DNA of 64,000 nucleotides from Taibaiella chishuiensis (GCF_003014535.1 NZ_PYGD01000001.1:558001-622000); one strand, 5' to 3'; counted from the stretch's first letter, positions 1 to 8,481 are shown. The notes: generated from the letters alone by a model not told the origin. A program made the numbers and translations.

Positions 1-189
1 TACTACATTGCCTTTCTGGTCGGTGATGCTGTAACCGGTGCCGGTCGCATTTTCTACTTTAATACCGATCGATGGATTTACAGAGCGGTCGTATACGGGG
101 CGGCCCTGTGCATTGGTGTTGAAAGAAGCGGCGGTAAGGCTCAGCAGTAAAGAAGCAGCGATAACAGATTTGCGGATGATGTTTTTCAT
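1..189 (-). CDS. Secreted protein, N-terminal part only (runs off the left edge)
   Basis: The reading frame is open from an ATG at 189 to the window edge, 63 codons. It begins MKNIIRKSVIAASLLLSLTA and continues to an ANA-type signal peptidase I site (FNTNAQG), so the product is exported. The mature start (GRPVYDRSVNPSIGIKVENATGTG) is too short to assign a family; the GTGYSITDQKGN stretch could be the start of a small beta-rich extracellular domain. A good -7 box lies about 50 bp upstream. The function is unknown and the C-terminus is not visible. Confidence 0.75.
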   Translation of the reverse strand, partial: MKNIIRKSVIAASLLLSLTAASFNTNAQGRPVYDRSVNPSIGIKVENATGTGYSITDQKGNVV

Positions 190-238
190 AAAATTTGTTT
201 TTGTTGGTTTTGAAAATGTTGTTGTTTCGATTTCTGAT

Positions 239-247
239 GCAAACATA
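239..247 (-). promoter_or_regulatory. Bacteroidota -7 box for the left-edge secreted gene
   Basis: Read on the minus strand the sequence is TATGTTTGC, a perfect TAnnTTTGY match about 50 bp upstream of the ATG at 189. Upstream at 298-328 lies an imperfect inverted repeat (TTCGAC...GTCGAA) that could be a regulator site. That last point is speculative. Confidence 0.5.
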
Positions 248-466
248 CTATCGCCCCGGAGCCTGTTCCGGCACTATTAGACCTATAGCCGCAACTATTC
301 GACCAAAGGGCTTTTGACGTTTGTCGAAAAAAAGAGCAGTTTCGTCGATAAAGCCAGTAAAACCGGGGCTTCCGGCGGGCAGGAATACCCTGATAACGGC
401 AGCTGGGGGCGGCCTTACCGGCCCGGAAGCTGACCTGCACAATGGCCGGGCTACGACAAAAAAAAG

Positions 467-491
467 CGGCACCGGTTATGTACCGGTGCCG
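467..491 (-). terminator. Rho-independent terminator of the Hen1-ligase-Pnkp operon
   Basis: A perfect 9-bp stem (CGGCACCGG/CCGGTGCCG) with a 7-nt loop, followed on the minus strand by a run of eight T residues. It lies 14 bp past the stop codon of the kinase-phosphatase gene and closes operon A. Confidence 0.85.
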
Positions 492-504
492 TTTGCCTGA
501 TCTG

Positions 505-1428
505 CTAAAAATCGCCGTAATAAACCTGGAAACAGGGAAGCTTCAATTCATCCCGCCACATCTGCACCACCTGGTCCCGGTCATCCAGTACGAACTCCAC
601 ATAATATTTATCCGCGATCGCGTCCCGGAACAACTCTTTTTTAATGATCGCATCCTTACGGCTATCTCCCGCGGCACGCATCAGCAATTGGTCATATACG
701 ATACCGTGTTGTTCCAGGAAGCCCAGGGTAGGCGCTTTATACGTATCCTCCCGGCCCGATACCAGGATCACCCGGTAACCCAGTTGTTGATAATTACGCA
801 GCACATTGGCCACCGGCGTGTTCAGCAGGTCGGCCCCGCAACCCGACGCATTATAGGGATCGCGCCCGTTCAGCAAAGCCAGGGTACCATCCAGGTCGCA
901 CAGGATCGCTTTTGGCAACGTAGTATCCTGTTCCCTGTTGCTGTTTACCCGGGCCTGTTTGATCCGGGTATCGAAGCTGAAGTCCTTTTTCAACCCGGCA
1001 AGCAGGCCCTGGTGCTTTTCTATAGCCGATTGCGGCATAAAGCGCCCAGTTTCCTCGTAGCGCAACCGGCAGCGCCGGATCAGCACATCGGTAGGCGGCT
1101 CGAATAGCTTAAAGGAGATATCGGCCAGGTGCCCGAATTTTTTGATATATACATCCAGGTATTCTTTCTTGGTATGGGTCGCATCGGCTATTACATTCGT
1201 TTTCGCGATAAGCAGCGCTTCCACCGCGGCATCGATCATTTTTGTGATCATCTCTTCGCCCCGCTCCGGCATAAACGATTGCGCAAAATGCATCGTCCTG
1301 AAATCGTCGCGGCTCACCCTGGCCCAGTTCAGATGCGTACGCAGGTGGTATTTGGCAAAGGTCGTTTTACCCGATCCCGGCGCACCGACAAGCAGGAGCA
1401 ATTGTGGATTCCTCTTTTTCATATACAT
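505..1428 (-). CDS. Polynucleotide 5'-kinase/3'-phosphatase, T4 Pnkp type (copy 1)
   Basis: A 307-residue bifunctional RNA end-healing enzyme. An N-terminal P-loop kinase (GAPGSGKT, residues 15-22; RDD and DATHT motifs) would phosphorylate 5'-OH ends. A C-terminal HAD phosphatase (DLDGT, residues 179-183; SGRED; DDRDQV) would remove 3' or 2',3'-cyclic phosphate. This is the domain order of phage T4 Pnkp. It is the last gene of operon A, 16 bp after an RNA ligase and behind Hen1, so it supplies the healing part of a split Pnkp-Hen1 pathway. The phosphatase half is nearly identical to that of the gene at 4133-5005, whereas the kinase halves differ strongly. An in-frame ATG at 1422 is an equally possible start. 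Confidence 0.9.
   Translation of the reverse strand: MYMKKRNPQLLLLVGAPGSGKTTFAKYHLRTHLNWARVSRDDFRTMHFAQSFMPERGEEMITKMIDAAVEALLIAKTNVIADATHTKKEYLDVYIKKFGHLADISFKLFEPPTDVLIRRCRLRYEETGRFMPQSAIEKHQGLLAGLKKDFSFDTRIKQARVNSNREQDTTLPKAILCDLDGTLALLNGRDPYNASGCGADLLNTPVANVLRNYQQLGYRVILVSGREDTYKAPTLGFLEQHGIVYDQLLMRAAGDSRKDAIIKKELFRDAIADKYYVEFVLDDRDQVVQMWRDELKLPCFQVYYGDF
507..917. repeat. Direct repeat, copy 1: HAD phosphatase-coding segment shared by the two Pnkp genes
   Basis: These 411 bp align without gaps to 4135-4545. The encoded 136-residue C-terminal domains differ at about 17 positions. Similarity stops sharply at the LPKAIL junction between the kinase and phosphatase domains. This is consistent with duplication of a domain or with gene conversion. 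Confidence 0.85.
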
Positions 1429-1444
1429 TATTTTATCCGGGTTA

Positions 1445-2650
1445 TTACAGTCTTGTATCGAGCAGGGCCTCTGTTTTTTCGCCCATAATACGGTCGTATA
1501 CCAGGTTTTTAAGATAATAGTTCTCTTTGTGCAGATCGGCGTAAGGCACGGATAACAGGTTATAATTAAGTGCCCAGTCGTTGACCGAGCAGGCCAGTTT
1601 GGCTTTTATATTCCGCCGCGTTATATGATGATCCAGGTCGGGTATAAAGTCGATGCCATAGATCATGGTCAGGTAATGATTGTTCCTCACCTTAAGCGCC
1701 GGTGGCAGCCCGGGCAGGAAAGCCTGCCTGGGTTTGATCACGACACCTTCTTCACAGGCGGCACTCAGTGCGGCAAACCAGGCACAGGCCCGTTCCGATT
1801 CGCGCTCCAGCGCGGCTTCGTCGGGTATATGCAATTCCAGCATCGTATCATCGTTCAATACCGAATAGCTGGCATTATCATTCACGATCTCTTCGCGGCC
1901 ATCTTCGTATACTTTCTTCAGCACATTAAAGGGCTTGAAGTGCAGCGGTACCTCTTCACCAAAATGCCGGATCTGCTTCGCATAGATATCCGTTCCCTGC
2001 CGGTAGCGCTCCAGGTCTGTCAACACGAAGGCTTCCATGGCGGTATATTGCCGGATAATATGACCCGGGTATCGTTGTTTTAAGGCTTTGGCGCTGAGCG
2101 CCGCTTTGTCCCGCACAAAATCGCAGAAGGGTTGCCCCGCTTTTACCTGCCTTATTTTTTCGTAAAGCGCCGAACCTTCCAACCAGGCCAGGTGCTGCTG
2201 GTGCGCATCCAGGTAGCCTTCAAATTCGTTATCGATCAGGCCCTTGCCCAATATGCTCCAGGGCATCATTTCGGCCTGGATGATAACCAGCTGCACACCG
2301 TCCCAGTCCAGGCGGGCATGCATTGCCTGGCAGGCCTGGCGCGCGGCCTCAAGGTCTATATGCTGGATCAGGTGCCCGTTACGGCTTACAAAATAAGTGG
2401 CGTCCAAGTCGCGGTGCAGGTAGATATCGCAATAGGAGCCCATATACTTTTTCTGAACCAGGAGTTCGGTTACACCGCGTTTTACATAATAACGGATGCC
2501 TTCGTGCAGGCTTTCTATTTCGCCGCGCTCCTCCGATTTAGGTGCCGGCGATATGGTGGGTGAAAAGGCGTTGATCTTATGATCGCAGAACCAGTTGATC
2601 CTGCTCCTCAGCTTTTTCAGGTCTTCTTTTTGTTGTTTAAGCTCGTTCAT
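1445..2650 (-). CDS. ATP-dependent RNA ligase, Pnkp-ligase-domain type (stand-alone)
   Basis: A 401-residue protein resembling the C-terminal adenylyltransferase/ligase module of bacterial Pnkp. Motif I is KKYMGS (residues 67-72; the KxxG lysine would be the AMP acceptor), matching the EKxMGSR form typical of Pnkp ligases rather than KxDGS. Motif IV EEGVVIKP and a motif V-like LKVRNNHYL are present near residues 305-325. It lies 7 bp behind hen1 and 16 bp ahead of the kinase/phosphatase gene. In the classic system kinase, phosphatase and ligase form one polypeptide that needs Hen1 for ligase activation. Here the ligase is separate, so it probably forms a complex with its two neighbours. Confidence 0.85.
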   Translation of the reverse strand: MNELKQQKEDLKKLRSRINWFCDHKINAFSPTISPAPKSEERGEIESLHEGIRYYVKRGVTELLVQKKYMGSYCDIYLHRDLDATYFVSRNGHLIQHIDLEAARQACQAMHARLDWDGVQLVIIQAEMMPWSILGKGLIDNEFEGYLDAHQQHLAWLEGSALYEKIRQVKAGQPFCDFVRDKAALSAKALKQRYPGHIIRQYTAMEAFVLTDLERYRQGTDIYAKQIRHFGEEVPLHFKPFNVLKKVYEDGREEIVNDNASYSVLNDDTMLELHIPDEAALERESERACAWFAALSAACEEGVVIKPRQAFLPGLPPALKVRNNHYLTMIYGIDFIPDLDHHITRRNIKAKLACSVNDWALNYNLLSVPYADLHKENYYLKNLVYDRIMGEKTEALLDTRL

Positions 2651-2657
2651 GTTCTGT

Positions 2658-3986
2658 TTAATTCGTGGTGAATGGGCTTTTAGATCGTGTCAGTATACAG
2701 GCCTGTGTGGGCTGAATGCCATTGAGCCGGTCGCCGATCTCGGTAAAGGTGATCTCAACCGCTGCGTTGCATTGGGCAACACAATCCCGGATCAGTGCGC
2801 GGAAGGCTTCCTGTCCCAGTTCGAAATGATGGTCCTCGTGCCGCAACATATCGCCTTCAAAATAGAAGGCATTAAAGTCAGCATTGGGCGTGGTGACCAG
2901 GATCTTGTTAAAGTTGTAGGTCAGCGCTCTGCAGATCAGTTGCCGCGCGGCTTCAGGCGTATTATGCTCGATCACTTCACTCATGATAATGTTTACCGGC
3001 TCCTGCGGCTGATCGAAATCGTCGAGGCTTTGGTAAAAGAACAGGTTATCCGATTCGTAGCGGTGGGCCAGGGTTTCGGCCGCTTTCCCGAACTGTTCAT
3101 CTTCATCTACCGCATAGTAAGCGGCTTCCAGGCCCAGGTTCATCATCCTTTTATAATAGCTGAGCGGACCGCAACCGATATCCAGCACCGGCATATCCAG
3201 GTCGAGCTGGCCGGTAATAAAATGCTGGCGGTCCTGCTGGGTACCATAATAGGTAAGCTGCGCCTGTATACCGCGGCCGGCCAGGTAATCTTCCATAATG
3301 GGTTTTACCTGTTCAAACTGTTTCTGCGACTTTACGGTACGTTTGATATACAGGTAAAAAACGAAATACGGTACCGCCTCGATATTGGTCAATATCCTTA
3401 CATACTTGGCCGCAAACGAATCGTCGATATAGGTAAACAGGCCATATTCATTGGTCATATGGGTAAACAGGGCTACCAGGTTGAGCAGGTTAAAAGCCTC
3501 GAATACAGAAGCCGCTTCGATGTTAAGGCTAAAGTTGCGGCCCTTGCGGTGTATTACCGACACACCCGCAAAGTACTTGCTCAGCAGGAATTGTCCATCA
3601 CGGTACCAGGACGAATGGATATAAAAGGTCGGGATATAAATCGTGCAGGGTTCTATGTCAGCAGCTCCCTGTGTTATGCCCAGCCAGTCTATAGCCGTAT
3701 TGCCATAGGTTTCGCGGTCTTTTAAAATGTGCGCAAACAATTCGGTGCAGATATTCATAACCGCCAGCGGGCTGCAATAGCTCTGGAAGTCAAGCCGGTT
3801 GCTCTCCTCGGGCATATAGCTGTTTTTCCTGTCCCGGAACACTACTTCGTATTCATTTGCCGACACGGCATGTCCTGCAATGATCCCTTCGCGCAGGGGT
3901 TTAAAGTAAAGCCCCATGTCGGTTTCGGGATTTTTAAACAACAGGTCGAGCAGGTATTTATTGGCACTTTTAATCTGGATTATCAT
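2658..3986 (-). CDS. hen1: Hen1-type 3'-terminal RNA ribose 2'-O-methyltransferase
   Basis: A 442-residue protein. The C-terminal half is a Rossmann methyltransferase: DIGCGPLSYY (SAM motif, around residue 270), SEVIEH (the E..EH metal-binding signature of Hen1), VTTPNADFN and RHEDHHFE with further metal-binding histidines. The N-terminal half of about 240 residues corresponds to the bacterial Hen1 domain that binds and activates the Pnkp ligase. In the known system Hen1 methylates the 2'-OH at a cleavage site before sealing, so that the repaired RNA resists renewed cleavage. It is the first gene of operon A, with a promoter and palindromic operator directly upstream. Confidence 0.92.
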   Translation of the reverse strand: MIIQIKSANKYLLDLLFKNPETDMGLYFKPLREGIIAGHAVSANEYEVVFRDRKNSYMPEESNRLDFQSYCSPLAVMNICTELFAHILKDRETYGNTAIDWLGITQGAADIEPCTIYIPTFYIHSSWYRDGQFLLSKYFAGVSVIHRKGRNFSLNIEAASVFEAFNLLNLVALFTHMTNEYGLFTYIDDSFAAKYVRILTNIEAVPYFVFYLYIKRTVKSQKQFEQVKPIMEDYLAGRGIQAQLTYYGTQQDRQHFITGQLDLDMPVLDIGCGPLSYYKRMMNLGLEAAYYAVDEDEQFGKAAETLAHRYESDNLFFYQSLDDFDQPQEPVNIIMSEVIEHNTPEAARQLICRALTYNFNKILVTTPNADFNAFYFEGDMLRHEDHHFELGQEAFRALIRDCVAQCNAAVEITFTEIGDRLNGIQPTQACILTRSKSPFTTN

Positions 3987-4005
3987 CGTGTTTTATCATT
4001 ATGGT

Positions 4006-4014
4006 ACAAAGGTG
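4006..4014 (-). promoter_or_regulatory. -7 box of the hen1 operon promoter
   Basis: On the minus strand this reads CACCTTTGT (yAnnTTTGY form), about 20 bp from the hen1 start. It lies exactly 8 bp downstream of the palindrome at 4023-4045. The same spacing recurs at the operon B and Ro60 promoters. Confidence 0.65.
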
Positions 4015-4022
4015 TACCTCCA

Positions 4023-4045
4023 ACTGCGCAGCATACCTGCGCAGT
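4023..4045. promoter_or_regulatory. Island operator, site 1 (perfect 9-5-9 palindrome)
   Basis: ACTGCGCAG-CATAC-CTGCGCAGT is a perfect inverted repeat with 9-bp arms. It covers the region where the -33 element would lie. An A6T7 tract abuts it on the promoter-distal side. It is one of five copies in the window and the inferred binding site of the WYL regulator encoded at 16299-17330. Confidence 0.8.
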
Positions 4046-4074
4046 AAAAAATTTTTTTTATAAAAAAGAAAAAA

Positions 4075-4110
4075 GCCGCAGCCCGGGCTTATCTGTTCCC
4101 CGGCTGCGGC
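4075..4110 (-). terminator. Terminator of the long repair operon (operon B)
   Basis: A long stem with outer arms GCCGCAG/CTGCGGC and an inner CCC/GGG segment. On the minus strand it is followed by TTTTTTCTTTTTT. It lies just past the stop codon at 4133 and separates operon B from the hen1 promoter. Confidence 0.8.
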
Positions 4111-4132
4111 CTTGTATAGCGCGTGGTTACGG

Positions 4133-5005
4133 TTAAAAATCGCCGTAGTAAACCTGGAAGCAAGGCAGCTTCAAATCGTCGCGCCACATCTGCACTACCT
4201 GGTTCCGGTCGTCCAGGATAAACTCAATATAATATTTACCCGCGATCTCCCGGTCAAACAATTCCCGTTTAATGATCGCATCTTTACGGCCGTCGCCTGC
4301 AGCACGCATCAGCAATTGATCATATACGATAGCGTGTTGCTCCAGGAAGCGCAGGGTAGGCTCCTTATACGTATCCTCCCGGCCCGATACCAGGATTACC
4401 TGGTAACCGAACTGCTTATAATTACGCAGCACATTGGCTACCGGCGTGTTCAGCAAATCGGCATCGCAACCCGATGCATTATAGGGGTCGCGCCCGTTCA
4501 GCAGGGCCAGGGTCCCGTCAAGGTCGCACAGGATCGCTTTCGGCAGACTGGCGTCTTGTTCGTTGTACATCATAGCGGCATCTAAGAACTGGCGATGCAT
4601 TCTGCGGATCACGTTTTCGCCCACGGGTTTCGCACGGGCTTCATCCCGCTCGATGCATTCGCTTATGGAGGTTTCCATCATCTGCACTTCTACCAGCACC
4701 TCGTCTTTATGTTCTTTATTGAACTCCTGCACCAGCTGGCGGATACGTACCAGGCTTTTCTCCGACAAATTGGTATCGTCCACGATCACGTGTTTCCCGT
4801 CCGACAGGGCTTTCAGGATCAGCATATCCCTTACCTGTTTTATAAATTTCTCGTTGCCATTGCTTACATAACCATTATCGAACATCTGGCGCAGCTCATC
4901 GCGGTTGATCCGTTTATAGCTGTTCGGATTTTCGGTTACCAGTTGTTTCGCCCAGGTCGACTTTCCGCTACCCGGTAGTCCGCGCATCACAATTACTTTT
5001 TTCAT
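4133..5005 (-). CDS. Polynucleotide 5'-kinase/3'-phosphatase, T4 Pnkp type (copy 2)
   Basis: A 290-residue protein with a P-loop kinase (GLPGSGKST, residues 9-17; RDELRQ; DDTNLS) and a HAD phosphatase (DLDGT, residues 162-166; SGRED; DDRNQV). The kinase half resembles T4 Pnkp kinase more closely than copy 1 does. The phosphatase half is about 87% identical to copy 1 by my residue count. It is the last gene of operon B, 4 bp after a nucleotidyltransferase gene, and shares that operon with a T4 Rnl1-type ligase. This reconstructs the T4 tRNA-repair pair (Pnkp plus Rnl1). Confidence 0.9.
   Translation of the reverse strand: MKKVIVMRGLPGSGKSTWAKQLVTENPNSYKRINRDELRQMFDNGYVSNGNEKFIKQVRDMLILKALSDGKHVIVDDTNLSEKSLVRIRQLVQEFNKEHKDEVLVEVQMMETSISECIERDEARAKPVGENVIRRMHRQFLDAAMMYNEQDASLPKAILCDLDGTLALLNGRDPYNASGCDADLLNTPVANVLRNYKQFGYQVILVSGREDTYKEPTLRFLEQHAIVYDQLLMRAAGDGRKDAIIKRELFDREIAGKYYIEFILDDRNQVVQMWRDDLKLPCFQVYYGDF
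4135..4545. repeat. Direct repeat, copy 2: HAD phosphatase-coding segment
   Basis: The partner of 507-917, the same length and gap-free. See the finding on domain duplication or gene conversion. Confidence 0.85.
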
Positions 5006-5009
5006 ATCG

Positions 5010-5663
5010 CTAATATCTGAATGCTTTGTTGTTGTTACTTGCTAATAATTTTTGCCACAAAGGGTGGCTTGCTGTTTCGATTGCGTAGGTTTTCAATACA
5101 CCGGCATCATACAGGCTGTTGGCCATGGTCCGTAGCGCCTGCTCCTGGTGTACGAGTTGTGCACGATCCTGCCTTTCACTATATATCCGGCGTACCTCGT
5201 CGAGCACCGGCAGGCGGTTGTCTAGCAGTGAGGACGCACAATACAGGCTCCTCGCCGCATGCCATAACTTAGGGCCATTGTCTTCTTTAAGATCGCGCCG
5301 GGCAAAGCCAAGGTAAGCCTTAATCACTTTATAGGTACGGCACAGTTCCATTTTCCGGTCGGTATAATCGGTAAACAGTACGATATCCGCATGAATAACC
5401 GATTCGCCGCTATACAGGTTTTTCCGGAACTGCAATTCCGAACAATAGTTCCAGTCTGTATTACCGGCCTTATCCTTATACTGGAACTGGTGCATATTGG
5501 GCAACCCGGAATACAACTCTTCTGCCGATGTGCGGTATACGCAAAGATAATCGGTATCCGAGGCCGCATGCGTAGTGCCATACAGGCGGCTACCCACCAG
5601 GAACCGCCTCTGGGTCAGCTCCTGCAGCATCCTGTGTTCCGCTTCATCGATGATAATATTCAT
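5010..5663 (-). CDS. Nucleotidyltransferase-fold protein (GS...DxD), repair operon
   Basis: A 217-residue protein with the Pol-beta-type nucleotidyltransferase signature: GSRLYG at residues 24-29 and SDTDY at 35-39, the two metal-binding aspartates being D36 and D38, with a third acidic candidate in ADIVLF. The remainder is helical. Substrate and product cannot be read from sequence; RNA 3'-end nucleotide addition is a plausible role given the surroundings. It overlaps the upstream nucleotidyltransferase gene by 4 bp (5660-5663), so the two are translationally coupled. Confidence 0.75.
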   Translation of the reverse strand: MNIIIDEAEHRMLQELTQRRFLVGSRLYGTTHAASDTDYLCVYRTSAEELYSGLPNMHQFQYKDKAGNTDWNYCSELQFRKNLYSGESVIHADIVLFTDYTDRKMELCRTYKVIKAYLGFARRDLKEDNGPKLWHAARSLYCASSLLDNRLPVLDEVRRIYSERQDRAQLVHQEQALRTMANSLYDAGVLKTYAIETASHPLWQKLLASNNNKAFRY

Positions 5664-6412
5664 AAGTCATGGGTGTTGTGTACCAGTTGTATAATCTTAT
5701 CCACCAGTTTGCGCTGTACCACTTCAGTCGTATAACAATCATTTTCGCGGAACAGGCCGATCAGCTCCAGTTTCAGCCGGTGTTGCGGGATCCCGGTCTT
5801 CGGACAAAGTTCGCGGAACTGCGTCTGCAGTTTATGATACAGCTTCCGATACCGGTCGTCGATCCGCTCCCAGAGCCTGTCGGGCCCTGCTGCGGCCAGT
5901 TTGCAGAGCGCTTCATACAGCCAGTTGCAGGCGCTGTAATCATTGATCCGGGCCGTTTGCGCCAGCTGTATACCCAGTTCGAGTATACGGATTGCATGGA
6001 ACACCGATTTAATGCCCTGCCGCTCGTCGTAATCTCCGGGCACGGTCAGTTTCTTTTTCCCTTTCACCCAGCTGTTGGCGCTCATCGTCGATATACTTAC
6101 CCGGAGGCGGCCTTTATCCAGGTTAAAGGTAAAGCCGGCATAGGATTGCCTGAGTATAAACCGGTCGGGCAGGAAATAACACTCCAGGGCCGCTATCTCG
6201 TGGTGATCGAGCAAACGCTGGAATACCTCCCGGGTATAGTATTGTGTATCGGGTTCGGCTTCGGCGCCCGGTTTATCGGTAATACAAATAAAGTCTTCGT
6301 CCGAGCCCGGCTGCCAGGTACCGTATACATAACTTCCGAACCGGTATTTATTAAGGACCTGCATCATGGTATTTTTTAGATCAGGAATCTGTTTGTATAA
6401 AAGGTTTTTCAA
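5660..6412 (-). CDS. Nucleotidyltransferase-fold protein, repair operon
   Basis: A 250-residue protein with FGSYVYG (residues 25-31) and GSDEDF (residues 36-41; D38 and D40 as DxD), the catalytic core of a minimal or YcgL-like nucleotidyltransferase. A helical C-terminal part follows, with a conserved-looking patch of Ser and Trp around SANSWVKGKKK. The start overlaps the end of the Rnl1-type ligase gene by 32 bp and the end overlaps the next nucleotidyltransferase gene by 4 bp. The substrate is unknown; an RNA terminal transferase or an AMPylase-like activity are both conceivable. Confidence 0.72.
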   Translation of the reverse strand: MKNLLYKQIPDLKNTMMQVLNKYRFGSYVYGTWQPGSDEDFICITDKPGAEAEPDTQYYTREVFQRLLDHHEIAALECYFLPDRFILRQSYAGFTFNLDKGRLRVSISTMSANSWVKGKKKLTVPGDYDERQGIKSVFHAIRILELGIQLAQTARINDYSACNWLYEALCKLAAAGPDRLWERIDDRYRKLYHKLQTQFRELCPKTGIPQHRLKLELIGLFRENDCYTTEVVQRKLVDKIIQLVHNTHDL

Positions 6413-7406
6413 ATTTCGGCCGCAACTGTTTCCAGATCACCGGCGCATAATTTTTCCCGTTCAGCATAGCGAACAGTACCGCCGGATAAGTGCATTGTAA
6501 AAAATACAAAGCGGTATCCTTACGGCTTTCCAGCAATTTAAAGTCGGCACGGCATCGTGTTTCGATAGCGTCGTACTGCTCCTGCAACCGGTCACGCACT
6601 GTTTTTACCCATTGGTAAAACTCATCGGGTACTTTTTCCAGGATCTCGGTAAAGGACTGTCCCGTGCTCAGGTATTCCCAGATATCCACAGAGGAGATCT
6701 GGGTAATGATCCGGTGCAGGCGCAGGTACTCCTTAAACTTGACCTTAAGCCTGAAGTTATTGGCGAAGCGGATCACAAAACCTTCCCTGGTATCGTCGTC
6801 CAATGCCCTGATAGCCGCCAGGTCGTTGATGCCATCGTAGCGTTTCACCAACGGGAACCCCAGCTCTTCCAGCGGAAACTCTTTTCCCGTCTGTGTTTCA
6901 ACGATTGCGAGCAATACCAGTTCCTCTGCATCGCCATAGTCCAGTACAATCCTGTTTTCGGGATAGATGATCTCGAACAGGTAGGTTTTATCCCGCTCCA
7001 ATTGTGTTATGGCCTGCCGGTAGCGGCCGTATAACAGGGCATTGGCCTTTTGCGCCTGTACACTATTGAAAGAGCCGCGTGTAGCAATATAAGGCTGATC
7101 ATTATGCCAGTACAGGATACCCAGCGAACCGTCCATTTTTTCGAACACTTCGAAGGCCAGGGGCGGTATTGCAGCCGCATCGAGCTCTTCCAGGTTAAAG
7201 AATTTCGGGAAGGGGCGGGCAACAATATGGTATCCCGCGTCCAGGATCAGGCCGCGGCAGGCCAGGGTAATCTCGTTCCAGGTACGCTCGTACTGCACCT
7301 TTGCAGTATAGTTATAGATATACAGTTCCAGCTGCGGATGCTTCTGTACCGCCACCAGGCCATCGGCGATGTGTTGCTGCAGCAGGCTTATATTGATCGT
7401 TGACAT
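6381..7406 (-). CDS. T4 Rnl1-type ATP-dependent RNA ligase
   Basis: A 341-residue protein, close to the 374 residues of T4 RNA ligase 1. Motif I is EKMDGSLG with the adenylated lysine at residue 90. Motif IIIa/IV-like segments YLFEIIYPENR and TREGFVIRF follow, then motif V LKVKFKEYLRLH. An upstream ACRGLILD segment is also typical of Rnl1 proteins. T4 Rnl1 reseals tRNA broken in the anticodon loop after Pnkp has healed the ends, and a Pnkp gene lies in the same operon. The gene is 10 bp from the upstream nucleotidyltransferase gene. Confidence 0.92.
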   Translation of the reverse strand: MSTINISLLQQHIADGLVAVQKHPQLELYIYNYTAKVQYERTWNEITLACRGLILDAGYHIVARPFPKFFNLEELDAAAIPPLAFEVFEKMDGSLGILYWHNDQPYIATRGSFNSVQAQKANALLYGRYRQAITQLERDKTYLFEIIYPENRIVLDYGDAEELVLLAIVETQTGKEFPLEELGFPLVKRYDGINDLAAIRALDDDTREGFVIRFANNFRLKVKFKEYLRLHRIITQISSVDIWEYLSTGQSFTEILEKVPDEFYQWVKTVRDRLQEQYDAIETRCRADFKLLESRKDTALYFLQCTYPAVLFAMLNGKNYAPVIWKQLRPKFEKPFIQTDS

Positions 7407-7416
7407 GTTTTTTATT

Positions 7417-8481
7417 TTAACGGGCGTACAGCTGGTCTCTTACGGCCACCAGTACTGCTTCTATTTTTGTTTTATCGGGTTGCGGTGGCAGCAGGGTGTG
7501 TTGTGCTGCGGTTTCGATACGCGCCATTAACCCATCGGCCATTTCCAGCAATTGTTCGTAATCGTAAAGGCCGCGTTTTATCGCCAGCAATTCTTCCCGG
7601 TTGTTTCTTTTTACCCGGATCGTTCCATCGCGCAGCAGCTCTTCCGCTACCTGTAGCAACCGGATGGTATGCATCATATTCTTGGCATCGTAATCTTTGC
7701 CGTGTTCTTTATTGCCCAGGTAACGCGTTTCGTTACGCAAGGCCACCCAGTCCCAGTATTCCCGGTACTCGCGGCAGTAGGCCGAATAGCTTTCCCGGTT
7801 AAAGAAAAGATAGGCCAGGGGTAGCTCGCCCTTAGGTACCGGCGATAAACAGACATCGTTGGCATCCGGCCCGCTGGTAATACCCCGATAGCCGTATTCG
7901 CTCCCGGCATCGTAATACAAAGCATACATGCCTTTGGTATGCGCTATGGCAGTGAGCCCGCAGGAGGCCCCGGTATAACCTTTGCCGGTCAGCCAGCCGC
8001 TAAGCGGCACAGCGCCGTTATCCTGCAGGATATAGCAAAAATCCACCGGGGTTTTGCGTTCAGGCGCAACAGGGTTTACCGCCTTTTTCTTATAACCCCG
8101 GGCCTTCTTTACCTGGCTATGGGCATAACCGGCAAAGGTTTCTTTACACAGGCCGGACAGGAACAGTTCGGGTGTGAAGTGGTCCATAAGCGGGTGCCGG
8201 TAGCGGATACAATCCCTGGGGGTAGCCAGCAGTTCCAGTATATTCGGGTTATTGCGCAACAGCAGTTCCACAAAACGGCCCAGTTCATAATACACTTCGT
8301 CATGACTTTCGTTATGCACCTGGGCAATATATTCCAGGCCGTAGAACTGCTCCCTGGGTAGATAGAACACGCCTTTTATATCGGTATCCGATTGCTCGGT
8401 ATCCAGGCCGTAGGCCCTGCTTCCGCTAACACATTCAAAGAGGATTAATCCTTTCTGTTTCAATTCAGCGATCGTCATCAT
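7417..8481 (-). CDS. YcgL-family nucleotidyltransferase (COG3541-like)
   Basis: A 354-residue protein. The N-terminal catalytic core is GSRAYGL (residues 20-26) and SDTDIKGVF (residues 31-39; D32 and D34). The length, and features such as the central GYKKK segment and a late NMMHTIRLL helix, agree with the YcgL/COG3541 nucleotidyltransferase family, whose members often sit next to RNA-repair genes. The biochemical activity of the family is not established to my knowledge. The start overlaps the upstream nucleotidyltransferase gene by 17 bp. Confidence 0.8.
   Translation of the reverse strand: MMTIAELKQKGLILFECVSGSRAYGLDTEQSDTDIKGVFYLPREQFYGLEYIAQVHNESHDEVYYELGRFVELLLRNNPNILELLATPRDCIRYRHPLMDHFTPELFLSGLCKETFAGYAHSQVKKARGYKKKAVNPVAPERKTPVDFCYILQDNGAVPLSGWLTGKGYTGASCGLTAIAHTKGMYALYYDAGSEYGYRGITSGPDANDVCLSPVPKGELPLAYLFFNRESYSAYCREYREYWDWVALRNETRYLGNKEHGKDYDAKNMMHTIRLLQVAEELLRDGTIRVKRNNREELLAIKRGLYDYEQLLEMADGLMARIETAAQHTLLPPQPDKTKIEAVLVAVRDQLYAR

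Noticed and set aside
442-4136. Long plus-strand frames opposite the Pnkp, ligase and Hen1 genes
   Set aside because: They are antisense shadows. The minus-strand frames carry recognisable catalytic motifs and terminators.
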